From VXRJ01 sp964636705 (GTDB lineage: Bacteria; Acidobacteriota; Vicinamibacteria; Vicinamibacterales; UBA8438), in the NCBI GenBank assembly GCA_964636705.1, contig CAZWUJ010000003.1, positions 1 to 64,000 on the forward strand: 64,000 bases of DNA, written 5' to 3'. This document shows positions 1 through 7,097 of the stretch, piece after piece; the first letter of the stretch is position 1, and every line of letters begins with the position of its first letter. The position numbers and the translations under genes are program-made. Under the pieces are notes generated by a model. It made no database searches. It was not told the DNA's origin and saw nothing but the letters and a program-made list of their open reading frames with translations.

Positions 1-55
1 AAGGCAGAGGTCTGCAAAACCTCCATCCCCGGTTCAAATCCGGGCGGCGCCTCCA
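1..55 (+). tRNA. tRNA-Cys (GCA), 3' part
   Basis: This is the 3' portion of a tRNA cut by the window start. The anticodon arm GAGGT-CTGCAAA-ACCTC (about 7-23) carries anticodon GCA, which reads cysteine codons. It is followed by a short variable region, a T arm with GGTTCAAATCC (31-41) and an acceptor 3' strand GGCGCCT with an encoded CCA at 53-55. The acceptor 5' strand and most of the D arm lie outside the window. Confidence 0.93.
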
Positions 56-162
56 CCCCACCCCCACAACCGTGGTTGACGGTGAACGGAAACCACCAAG
101 TGCCTGACAGGACTGCAACCGTCGCCCGGAACCGCGCACCCGGTGCGGCGAGGCGAGCAACA

Positions 163-1140
163 ATGGTTGCCGGCGGATCGATGCCGACCCGCCGGCCGTG
201 TGGGATCGCCGGACCGCGCCGGAACCTCGCAACGGGCCTGGCGATCCTGGCAACGTTCGCCCTCGCCGGTCCAACCGCCGCGCAGCCGGATACCCACCCT
301 CTCGTCATCGAAGCGCAACGGTTGGCGTCACCGTCGAACGCCGGGCGCATTGCGGCGATCGAGGCAATCCTCGACCGGCGTGGCCTGCCGTACGTGACGC
401 ACGAGTTTCCCGGTCCAGGCAACGCGGACGATCCACGACCCACGGGGCGCAACCTGGTCCTCACCTTCGGCGCCGGGCTGCCCGAGGTCGTCGTGGGGGC
501 GCATGCGGACGCGGCCATGCTCGAGGACGGCTCGCTCAGTCACGGCATGGTGGACAATGCCGCGGGCGTCGTCACACTGCTCGAACTGGCCGAGTCGCTC
601 CGCGACGATGCGCCTGACCGACAGGTGCGCGTGGTGTTCTTCGACATGGAGGAGATCGGTCTCCATGGATCGCGGGCCTTTGCTTCGACCCTCGCTCCAT
701 CCGACGTTGCCGGCATGATCAACGTGGACATCGTCGGCTACGGGGATGCCGTCTTCTTCGGCCCGGACGGATCGGACGACTCCGCACCGCCCGGCGCCGA
801 CGAGGCGACACTGGCCGACCGCGTGCGGGAGGTCTGCGCCGTGCAGGCGCTCGTCTGCGTCAGCACGCCGCGGATGCCGCCGAGCGACGATCGGAGCTTC
901 ACCAGCGCCGGAATTCCCGCCGTCTCCCTCGCTCTGCTGCCGGCGGCGCAGACGCACCAACTCTGGCTGCTCCTCAACGCCGGCCAGGAGAGCGGCCTGC
1001 AGGATGGCTGGACGCCCGAGGTGCTTCGAACCATTCACACCAGCCGGGACACCGTAGACCGGCTGGAGCCGGAAACACTGACCCGTGCGACAGAGTTGCT
1101 GACGAAGCTCGTTCGCGATGTCGCCGCGGGAGGCGGCTGA
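163..1140 (+). CDS. Secreted M28-family zinc aminopeptidase
   Basis: Exported M28 peptidase that probably trims N-terminal residues from peptides outside the cytoplasm. Counting from the ATG at 163, a basic segment and a hydrophobic helix ending near AQ form a signal peptide. The two-zinc site is complete: H114 in HAD, D131 in VDNAAG, the catalytic E163-E164 pair in DMEEIG, D189 in VDIVG and H292 in IHTSRDTVD. The frame stays open upstream to 76 and an ATG at 181 is also possible; 163 was chosen for the weak GAGGCGAG upstream. At 325 aa it is a typical single-domain member. Substrate cannot be told from sequence. Confidence 0.88.
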   Translation: MVAGGSMPTRRPCGIAGPRRNLATGLAILATFALAGPTAAQPDTHPLVIEAQRLASPSNAGRIAAIEAILDRRGLPYVTHEFPGPGNADDPRPTGRNLVLTFGAGLPEVVVGAHADAAMLEDGSLSHGMVDNAAGVVTLLELAESLRDDAPDRQVRVVFFDMEEIGLHGSRAFASTLAPSDVAGMINVDIVGYGDAVFFGPDGSDDSAPPGADEATLADRVREVCAVQALVCVSTPRMPPSDDRSFTSAGIPAVSLALLPAAQTHQLWLLLNAGQESGLQDGWTPEVLRTIHTSRDTVDRLEPETLTRATELLTKLVRDVAAGGG

Positions 1141-1166
1141 ATTCGCATGTCGCCTCTGCCACCAGG

Positions 1167-3500
1167 ATGATGCTCATGAGTTCAGCGGCACGCGCGCGCA
1201 TCGCGGGGCTTGCGCTGTTCGCCATCAATGTGGCGTACACGGCCGGCCTGTTCGTAGCCATGCTCGGACCTTCCGGAAACGGAACCTTCGATCTGGCCCC
1301 GGTGCTGGCGGCGCCGCTCCTGCTGGTGCCGTTCGGCCTGCTCATGTTGCGGCCGACCGACCGGCATGCCTGGTTGTTGGCACTGATGTGCAGCGGTTTC
1401 TTCGCCTTTGTCGGCGGCGTTACCGCAGGACTGGCTTCCGGCGCCGGAACGGCGATGGCGATCTACCGGCACCTGGTCATGACGATGTCGCCGGCGCTGT
1501 TCGCCTTCCTGTTTCTAGTCTTTCCCGCCCGGACCTCGCTCGACGAACGCGCGCCACGTCTCAAGTGGTGGATCATCGCCGCAGGCGTCGTTCTCGCGGC
1601 AACGTCAAACATCTGGCAAGTGCTGCTTGGCATGCCGCTGCCGAGAAACGCCGAAGAGACGTTGCTGCTGCCGGCTCTTCTCGGAGGCTCGCGCCGCGTT
1701 CTCGACTTCGCGTACGTCGCGGGAGCGTTCGGTACCGGACTGTACGCACTGGTCTGGAACGCCACACGTTCTCCGCGGGCGGAAGTGCGATGCAAAGTAG
1801 GCGTGCTGGCGGCCGGCACATCCGTCACCGTAATCCCCTGGGTGGCGATCGTGCTGCTGGAACTGCTCAACGTACCCTCTCCGCGATGGCTGGGAGTGAT
1901 GGCCGCGCTGAACACGCCGTTTCTTCCCGCCGCTTTCGCCTACGCGGTCGTTCGGCATCGCGTCATGGCGACCCCGGTGCTGCTGCGCCGCAGCGCCCGG
2001 TACGTACTGGTGCAGCGGGGACTGGCCATCGCGAGCGTGCTGGCGAGCGTTCTCGTGGCCATCACGCTGGTGGGGCTCGTGCAGCAACTGCTTCCGCAGG
2101 AGTCGGAATTCGGCGTGCCGGGCGCCGTGGTACTCGCGGTCCTGACCGGGGTCACCCTGGCCCGTACCGGCACGCAGGTCGAACGGCAGGTTACGGGCCG
2201 GATCGACCGCCTCTTCTTCCGCGAGAGCTACGACGCGCGCAACGTGCTGGAAGCGCTTGCCGAACACGCCGACGACGCCAAGGGGCGAGAAGAGCTCGCG
2301 GCGATGCTGAGAACGGAAATCGATGCGGCGCTTCATCCGGCGTCCGTTGCGATCTACCTGGAGGATCGGCAGGACCGGCTGGCGATGATGGCGGCCGCAC
2401 CCGTCGATTCGCGTGCACCCGGGTGGCTGGATCCGCGGATGGAGGTCTGGGCCCCACTCGCCGCGCAACGGAAGCCGATGGTCGTGCCCGCCAACGGCAC
2501 CACACGGCCCGAAGCCTCGGTCGGTCAGGAAGGACCGGCCGGAGAACTCAACACCGTGCTGCATCCCGTCGAAGTCGAATGCCTGGCGCCGCTCGTGGCC
2601 CGGCGGGACGCCCGCCTTGTCGGCCTGATCGCGCTGGGACCGCGGCGGTCCGAGGAGCCGTACTCGCGGGAGGATCTCCAACTGCTTGGTTCGATCGCCG
2701 ACCGCGCCGGCTTGACGGTCGAGAACATTGGCCTGAGCGAGGAAATGGCTGACCGGCTGGAGGCGCAACGGAGCGCCGAGCGGGAGATCGCAATTGCCCA
2801 GGATGTGCAGCGGCAGCTTCTGCCGGCCAGGGCGCCGGATCTGCCCGGCTTTGTCTGCGCCGGCCACTGCACGCAGGCAAAGTCGGTGGGCGGCGACTAC
2901 TACGACTTCATTCCGACGGGTGCGGACGGGGTGACGCTGGTGCTTGCCGACGTTGCCGGGAAGGGCATCGCCGCGGCGCTACTGATGGCCAACCTGCAAG
3001 CCACCCTGCGCGGCCACCATGCGCTGACCCGGGACGATCCCATCGGCCTGCTGCAACGCGTGAACCAGCAGTTCCACGCCACAACTCCCGGCAATCGGTA
3101 CGCCACGCTGTTTCTCGCTAACTTCGACCGGCTGACCGGCCGCCTGCTGTACATCAACTGCGGGCATGTGCCGCCCCGCGTGGCGCGGGCCGACGGAGTC
3201 ATCGACAAACTGGAGACCACCGGGTGGGTGATGGGCATGTTCGACACGTGGATGGGGGAGTCCGCCTCTACCACGCTTCGGTCCGGGGACACGCTTATCG
3301 TGTGTTCCGACGGGGTGCCGGAGGCGATGAACCACGCGGACGAGCTCTTCGGCGACGACCGTTTCGATGACGTGCTTCGCGCGAACGCCCACTTGCCGAT
3401 CCCCGAGCTGATCGCGGCCGTGCAGGCCGAAGTGCACGCATTCGCTGGCGACCGGCGCAGCGACGACCTGACGTTGCTCGTCGCGCGGGTTACGGCGTGA
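1167..3500 (+). CDS. Membrane-anchored PP2C/SpoIIE-type serine phosphatase with GAF-like sensor
   Basis: A 777-aa signalling protein. Residues about 10-330 contain a series of hydrophobic membrane segments, residues about 360-540 look like a GAF-type sensor, a short coiled linker (AEREIAIAQDVQRQLLPA) follows, and residues 550-777 form an RsbU/SpoIIE-like PPM phosphatase. The metal-binding aspartates are visible in GGDYYDF (near 575), DVAGKG (near 595), CSDGVPE (near 713) and RSDDLTLLV (near 765). In this family the substrate is usually a phosphorylated anti-sigma-factor antagonist; no such partner is encoded nearby. Three close ATGs (1167, 1170, 1176) leave the start slightly uncertain. Its 3' end overlaps idi convergently by 11 bp. 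Confidence 0.88.
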   Translation: MMLMSSAARARIAGLALFAINVAYTAGLFVAMLGPSGNGTFDLAPVLAAPLLLVPFGLLMLRPTDRHAWLLALMCSGFFAFVGGVTAGLASGAGTAMAIYRHLVMTMSPALFAFLFLVFPARTSLDERAPRLKWWIIAAGVVLAATSNIWQVLLGMPLPRNAEETLLLPALLGGSRRVLDFAYVAGAFGTGLYALVWNATRSPRAEVRCKVGVLAAGTSVTVIPWVAIVLLELLNVPSPRWLGVMAALNTPFLPAAFAYAVVRHRVMATPVLLRRSARYVLVQRGLAIASVLASVLVAITLVGLVQQLLPQESEFGVPGAVVLAVLTGVTLARTGTQVERQVTGRIDRLFFRESYDARNVLEALAEHADDAKGREELAAMLRTEIDAALHPASVAIYLEDRQDRLAMMAAAPVDSRAPGWLDPRMEVWAPLAAQRKPMVVPANGTTRPEASVGQEGPAGELNTVLHPVEVECLAPLVARRDARLVGLIALGPRRSEEPYSREDLQLLGSIADRAGLTVENIGLSEEMADRLEAQRSAEREIAIAQDVQRQLLPARAPDLPGFVCAGHCTQAKSVGGDYYDFIPTGADGVTLVLADVAGKGIAAALLMANLQATLRGHHALTRDDPIGLLQRVNQQFHATTPGNRYATLFLANFDRLTGRLLYINCGHVPPRVARADGVIDKLETTGWVMGMFDTWMGESASTTLRSGDTLIVCSDGVPEAMNHADELFGDDRFDDVLRANAHLPIPELIAAVQAEVHAFAGDRRSDDLTLLVARVTA

Positions 3501-4020
3501 CCCCGCGCTCCACGAGCGCGTCGAGCGCGATCCGGAACCAGACCGTAAACGCCTCGGGCCGCTCGGCTACGGCGCCGTGCACGTCCTCCAGCGACATCCA
3601 CTTCCAGTCGCCCACCTCGGCGCTGTTGGGGGCCGGTTCGCCGCTGTAGCGGCCGATGACGACATGGTCGTACTCGTGCTCCGTCAGGCCATGGTCCAGA
3701 TCCGTGCGATAGATGAACCCGAACGCCGTCTCGAGCGGGCAGTCGAAACCCATCTCCTCGCGCAGCCGGCGGTGCGCGGCGTCGAGCACGGATTCCCCCG
3801 GCCGCGGATGGCTGCAGCAGGTGTTCGACCAGAGCCCGCCGGAGTGGTACTTGCCGGCCGCCCGCTGCTGCAACAGCATGCGGCCGGCATCGTCAAAGAC
3901 GAAGATCGAGAACGCCCTATGGAGGAGACCCTCGCGGTGCGCCGCCATCTTCTCGGCGACGCCGGTCTCGCGGTCGTCAACGTCGACCGTCACGACCTCT
4001 TCGATCACGGGCTGAACCAT
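3490..4020 (-). CDS. idi: Isopentenyl-diphosphate delta-isomerase, type I
   Basis: Interconverts isopentenyl and dimethylallyl diphosphate, the two C5 isoprenoid units, in the cytoplasm. The 176-aa protein has the type I Nudix fold: catalytic C69 in NTCCSHP, the Nudix-like helix RRLREEMGF (84-92), E114/E116 in EHEYDHV and the W in DWKWMSLED. The ATG at 4020 was chosen because the family begins here; the frame runs open upstream to 4779 only as antisense of other genes. It overlaps the preceding membrane-protein gene by 16 bp and is the last gene of the minus-strand operon that starts with two RiPP precursors. It may be housekeeping or may supply dimethylallyl diphosphate for peptide prenylation; the latter is inference. 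Confidence 0.92.
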   Translation of the reverse strand: MVQPVIEEVVTVDVDDRETGVAEKMAAHREGLLHRAFSIFVFDDAGRMLLQQRAAGKYHSGGLWSNTCCSHPRPGESVLDAAHRRLREEMGFDCPLETAFGFIYRTDLDHGLTEHEYDHVVIGRYSGEPAPNSAEVGDWKWMSLEDVHGAVAERPEAFTVWFRIALDALVERGVTP

Positions 4021-4682
4021 GGCGCAACGACGCCAGCGTACAGCATCGCGCTGCTGGCCATACCAACGACCATGGCTGGAATCGCGACGAACCTCTGCCC
4101 CGGCGGAAAGAAGCGCAGGAGCCAGGCCCCGCTCAGGCCCAGCACGAGGAGACCGAAGCCGACGGGCCAAACTACCGGCACGCCGGTCAGATAGGTGAAT
4201 TGCAGCTCGTCGAAAACCCGTGACTCCGGGATGGGTCTGCCAAACAGCTCGTCGGCGATGTGCGCGGCAGCGGGCACGATGCGGTACTGCGAGAAATAGG
4301 CCAGCGCGACGATAGCCGGAAGCGCCTTCCAGCGGGCGCAGCCGTAGCAGCAAAGGGCAACAACGAGATACGTCACCATCGGACCAGCCAGATGCGCCAG
4401 CGCCACCGCCCTGATGGGGGCGATGGCCGCCGCGGCTGCCAGATCGCCCGCGGCAATCGCCGTTCGGAACGGGATGTTGGTCCATCCCACCGCCATCGGA
4501 TAGAAGCGCAGGTCGGGAACGTCGAGCAGCCAGTACACGACGTAGTGGCCCGCCTCGTGGGGTAGTACCGCGAGCGGAGCGACGGGAAGGCCAGCCAGGA
4601 ACCACCGAAACCCGACCCGCCAGAAGGATGGAGGTGGCGCGGACATTGCCTGTTCCATGCGATCGCCTTCGGGCGGCGACAT
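4005..4682 (-). CDS. Polytopic membrane protein with HEAGH motif (M50-like)
   Basis: A 225-aa integral membrane protein with about five or six hydrophobic segments. The first contains PHEAGHYVV (H42, E43, H46), the HExxH zinc motif in its membrane setting typical of M50/site-2-protease-like proteins. I do not see the usual second M50 motif (NxxPxxxxDG); DELF and FDELQF (about residues 140-156) could supply a third ligand, but this is unproven, so protease activity is not established. The ATG at 4682 lies 2 nt after the stop of the 374-aa gene, with alternative ATGs at 4658 and 4646. The tight coupling to a RiPP precursor operon suggests a role in leader processing, self-protection or isoprenoid-linked chemistry. 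Confidence 0.75.
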   Translation of the reverse strand: MSPPEGDRMEQAMSAPPPSFWRVGFRWFLAGLPVAPLAVLPHEAGHYVVYWLLDVPDLRFYPMAVGWTNIPFRTAIAAGDLAAAAAIAPIRAVALAHLAGPMVTYLVVALCCYGCARWKALPAIVALAYFSQYRIVPAAAHIADELFGRPIPESRVFDELQFTYLTGVPVVWPVGFGLLVLGLSGAWLLRFFPPGQRFVAIPAMVVGMASSAMLYAGVVAPWFSP

Positions 4683-4684
4683 CG

Positions 4685-5809
4685 TCAGTTTCCGAGCGCG
4701 GCGCGATTCGCTGCACGTCCGGGGCTGCTGTGGCACAGATACGACAGCAGCAGGTAGCCCTTCGCGTCCAGATCGGCATCGCCGTCGAGAACGAACTTCA
4801 GATGGTTGACGCGACGATCGACAAGGCTCCACCAGAGTTCGTGCGGCAGGACGGCCACGGATCGACCAGGCCAGGCGACGAGCGCCTGGCGCTTGCCGCC
4901 TGCACACGCGCCAAGACGATGGAGCAATGCGAGCAACCGCCGGTCGGCATCGGCGAACTGTCCACCGCGCTGAGGCGCGCGCGCGAACAGTCTCTCCAAG
5001 CCGATGCGAGGCAAGACACCCTGGGTGGGACTGACATCGAGATGGAGCATCGGCACACGCGCCACGCCGTCCGACCCATGTCGGATCGTGGCAAGGCGGG
5101 TCGCCAGCTCAAGGCGCCGCGGACACTTCGACGCTACGGCGGTGACGTAGGGAACGACTTCGCTCGCGGGGAAGTTGGCGAAGCAAATGCGAATGACCGG
5201 CGTCGGGCGATGTGTCATCAAGCCTACGTAGGCCACCGCCGCGGAGGAGGGGAGTGGCCGGACGGAAGCGCTCAGAGCATCGCGCACGTTCCTGGCCAAG
5301 CCAGCCGTCGTGATGGACTTGACCGCGGTGAGAACCTGATCCAGCCAGGCGGACGGCTGGGCCGCCCACAGTGGCGACAACCTGACAAGACTCAGGAATA
5401 TCCCGGGTTCGGGAACACGGGAAACGCCCTGGCGCGTTCCCGCGCCGGTCACGTACGCATCAACTGTGACGTCGTACTCCAACCAGATGTGGTCCAGCAT
5501 CGCGCGGAGCGACGCACTGGCCATCCAACGACGACACAACGTCTGAATGCTCGGCCACCAGTTCGGCGCCGAACCCGCTTCCGGCAAGTCGTGCCGAGCC
5601 AGGATGGCGGCGCCGCGAGGATAGATGGCGAGAACGAGATCGACCTGGGGCGCCGCATCGCGCAGCCGGCACTCGAAGTAGATCATCTTGGACGCTGCGG
5701 CGGGCAAGTGCTCGACGGCCACCTGCAGCCGTCCGATGGCGTCGCGTGATACCAGTGGGCTCGGCAGCCGCGTCCCAGCGGCCTGAAGCGTGGTGGCGAG
5801 CGAGTGCAT
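4685..5809 (-). CDS. Unrecognised 374-aa protein of the NHLP RiPP operon
   Basis: I do not recognise a named family. The protein has no signal peptide and no clear membrane helix, so it is probably cytoplasmic. Recognisable blocks are IWLEYDVTV near residue 108, MLHLDVSPTQGVLPRIGLE near 253, PHELWW near 319 and RVNHLKFVLDG near 330, followed near the end by DAKGYLLLSYL. The LDVSP...PRIGLE and VNHLKF...AKGYL spacing looks like a conserved enzyme-like core rather than a structural repeat. It follows precursor 1 by 37 nt and precedes the HEAGH membrane gene by 2 nt, so it is almost certainly co-transcribed with the precursors. It is the best candidate here for a precursor-binding or precursor-modifying protein, perhaps a prenyltransferase given the neighbouring idi; that is speculation. 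Confidence 0.7.
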   Translation of the reverse strand: MHSLATTLQAAGTRLPSPLVSRDAIGRLQVAVEHLPAAASKMIYFECRLRDAAPQVDLVLAIYPRGAAILARHDLPEAGSAPNWWPSIQTLCRRWMASASLRAMLDHIWLEYDVTVDAYVTGAGTRQGVSRVPEPGIFLSLVRLSPLWAAQPSAWLDQVLTAVKSITTAGLARNVRDALSASVRPLPSSAAVAYVGLMTHRPTPVIRICFANFPASEVVPYVTAVASKCPRRLELATRLATIRHGSDGVARVPMLHLDVSPTQGVLPRIGLERLFARAPQRGGQFADADRRLLALLHRLGACAGGKRQALVAWPGRSVAVLPHELWWSLVDRRVNHLKFVLDGDADLDAKGYLLLSYLCHSSPGRAANRAALGN

Positions 5810-5845
5810 GTGCGTCGACTCGCGAGGGATCGCCGGTGAGCAGCG

Positions 5846-6163
5846 TTACTCGCCGGTCCAGGCGTATCCGCCCGTCGGGTCGTAGATGGTGGCCGGACCA
5901 TCAACACCGATGCCTCCAGCAACCGCCTCGAGTTCCTCGGCGGACAGTTCGTCCGTCGGGGCGGGATCGGGCAGCACGAACAACACGTCGCAATCTCTGC
6001 CCTTCTCGATGAATTTCACCCGGAGGTTGTCCGGAAGGTCGTAGTCAGCCATCGCCCGGAGGGTTGTTCGCGGATCCGCAAGCAATCCCCTGCGGAAGTC
6101 GATGTCCGCCGCAGCGCGTGCCAACACTCCGTCGATCCGAGCCGTCATGTCGTTGTTCGCCAT
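5846..6163 (-). CDS. NHLP-family RiPP precursor peptide 1
   Basis: A 105-aa precursor with a nitrile-hydratase-alpha-like leader. The leader shows NLRVKFIEK, then DCD, FVLPDP, TDEL and the double-glycine end LEAVAGG (GG at 83-84), the usual cleavage signal for a C39-peptidase exporter. The predicted core is 21 residues and ends GPATIYDPTGGYAWTGE; it has no Cys, with Thr, Tyr, Trp, Asp and Glu as possible modification sites. The ATG at 6163 is preceded by AGGAGG at 7-nt spacing, a strong ribosome site. The leader closely matches precursor 2 while the core does not, the normal pattern of leader-guided peptide families. The matching C39 exporter is encoded divergently at 9955-12246. Confidence 0.9.
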   Translation of the reverse strand: MANNDMTARIDGVLARAAADIDFRRGLLADPRTTLRAMADYDLPDNLRVKFIEKGRDCDVLFVLPDPAPTDELSAEELEAVAGGIGVDGPATIYDPTGGYAWTGE

Positions 6164-6285
6164 TGTCCTGCCTCCTGGAATCGTCTCGTCCGGCCCACAC
6201 GCGGACACCGGTTCGGCGCCAACGTGTCGCCGGTGGCTCCGGCCGCCTGACCGGAGCCACCGGCTTGCCGTCAACTACTCGCGAT

Positions 6286-6588
6286 CTACTCTTCGCTGAA
6301 GATCCAACCGTTGCACAGGTTGATGTGCAGGTCGCCGATACCACCCGCGACCGCCTCGAGTTCCTGATCCGTCAGTTCGTCGGTCGAGATCGGATCAGGC
6401 AGCACGAACATCGCGTCGCAGTCGCTGTCCTTCTCGATGAACTTCACCCGCAGGTTCTCCGGCATCGGCTCGCCGGCCATCCTCTCGAGCGTGGCGCGCG
6501 GGTCGGTCAACAGCCCCGCACGAAACTCGCCGTCCAGAGCGGACTTCGACAACACCTCCTGCACGCGGTCGTTCACGTTCTCAGCCAT
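6286..6588 (-). CDS. NHLP-family RiPP precursor peptide 2
   Basis: A 100-aa paralogue of precursor 1 and the first gene of the minus-strand operon. It shares NLRVKFIEK, DCD, FVLPDP, TDEL and ELEAVAGG, with GG at 82-83. The predicted 17-residue core is IGDLHINLCNGWIFSEE, with a single Cys and one Trp. The ATG at 6588 has AGGGGG upstream at about 7 nt. Only IG after the cleavage site is shared between the two cores. Nitrile-hydratase-like leaders were originally mistaken for enzyme subunits; the catalytic CTLCSC motif of real nitrile hydratase is absent and the length is far too short. Confidence 0.9.
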   Translation of the reverse strand: MAENVNDRVQEVLSKSALDGEFRAGLLTDPRATLERMAGEPMPENLRVKFIEKDSDCDAMFVLPDPISTDELTDQELEAVAGGIGDLHINLCNGWIFSEE

Positions 6589-7097
6589 GTCATACCCCCT
6601 CGCGATGATGAATGGAGCCCCGCACCATGCTTCGGCTCCGATGATCGAAGTGAACGCAAGCGACATGCCATGTCCCGAAGGGCGAGCCGTGCCGTCCGGC
6701 TGCCACCCAGACACGGTGCGCGAGCGAGTTTCGATGGGCAACAAGACGGGTCGCGCGTCGCCCTGGCGGTGATCGGAAGTTGCAGGCGATGACGCCAGAG
6801 TTCCATCTGAAGTCGGCAGAAGCGGGTGAATCGGGATGTAACCGAAGATCCGCGCATCGGCGCCGGCCCGGTTCGGGCGCGCGCCGCAGGAGCGCTTTCT
6901 TCATTGAATTCAGGGCCCTGTTGGCGGCGGCGAACGCTCCTGTGGACGGGCAACACCGATTGACACGCCTGCCGGCGCACCGGGCTTCTCCGGCCTCTTA
7001 TGCCTGAACAAGACCGGCGTGTAACCGCCGACGCCCCCCCAGGGGGGCTCGGAAGCGCGGATACGCGCGCTGGCGACCGCCGGATGCGGCACGGAGT
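6589..7097. promoter_or_regulatory. Divergent intergenic region of the NHLP locus
   Basis: This 509-bp stretch separates the precursor operon from the exporter operon and must hold both promoters. I see no credible coding sequence: small frames here lack ribosome sites and domain-like composition. I found no convincing -35/-10 pair. The one clear structure is a GC palindrome at 7033-7048 (GCCCCCC-CA-GGGGGGC), about 50-65 bp upstream of the tolC-like start. It could be an operator or a hairpin in the exporter mRNA leader. Confidence 0.45.

Noticed and set aside
1605..2867. A 420-codon minus-strand open frame
   Set aside because: It is a shadow of the SpoIIE-type phosphatase, whose membrane, sensor and catalytic motifs are continuous on the plus strand.
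5846..6588. Two nitrile hydratase alpha-subunit fragments
   Set aside because: The peptides resemble that subunit only in the leader region, lack the metal-binding CTLCSC motif and carry GG processing sites next to a C39 exporter, so they are RiPP precursors.
6590..6904. A 104-codon minus-strand frame upstream of precursor 2 as a third precursor
   Set aside because: It lacks the NLRVKFIEK and ELEAVAGG leader blocks and a ribosome site, and its Arg/His/Ser-rich text looks like chance coding.
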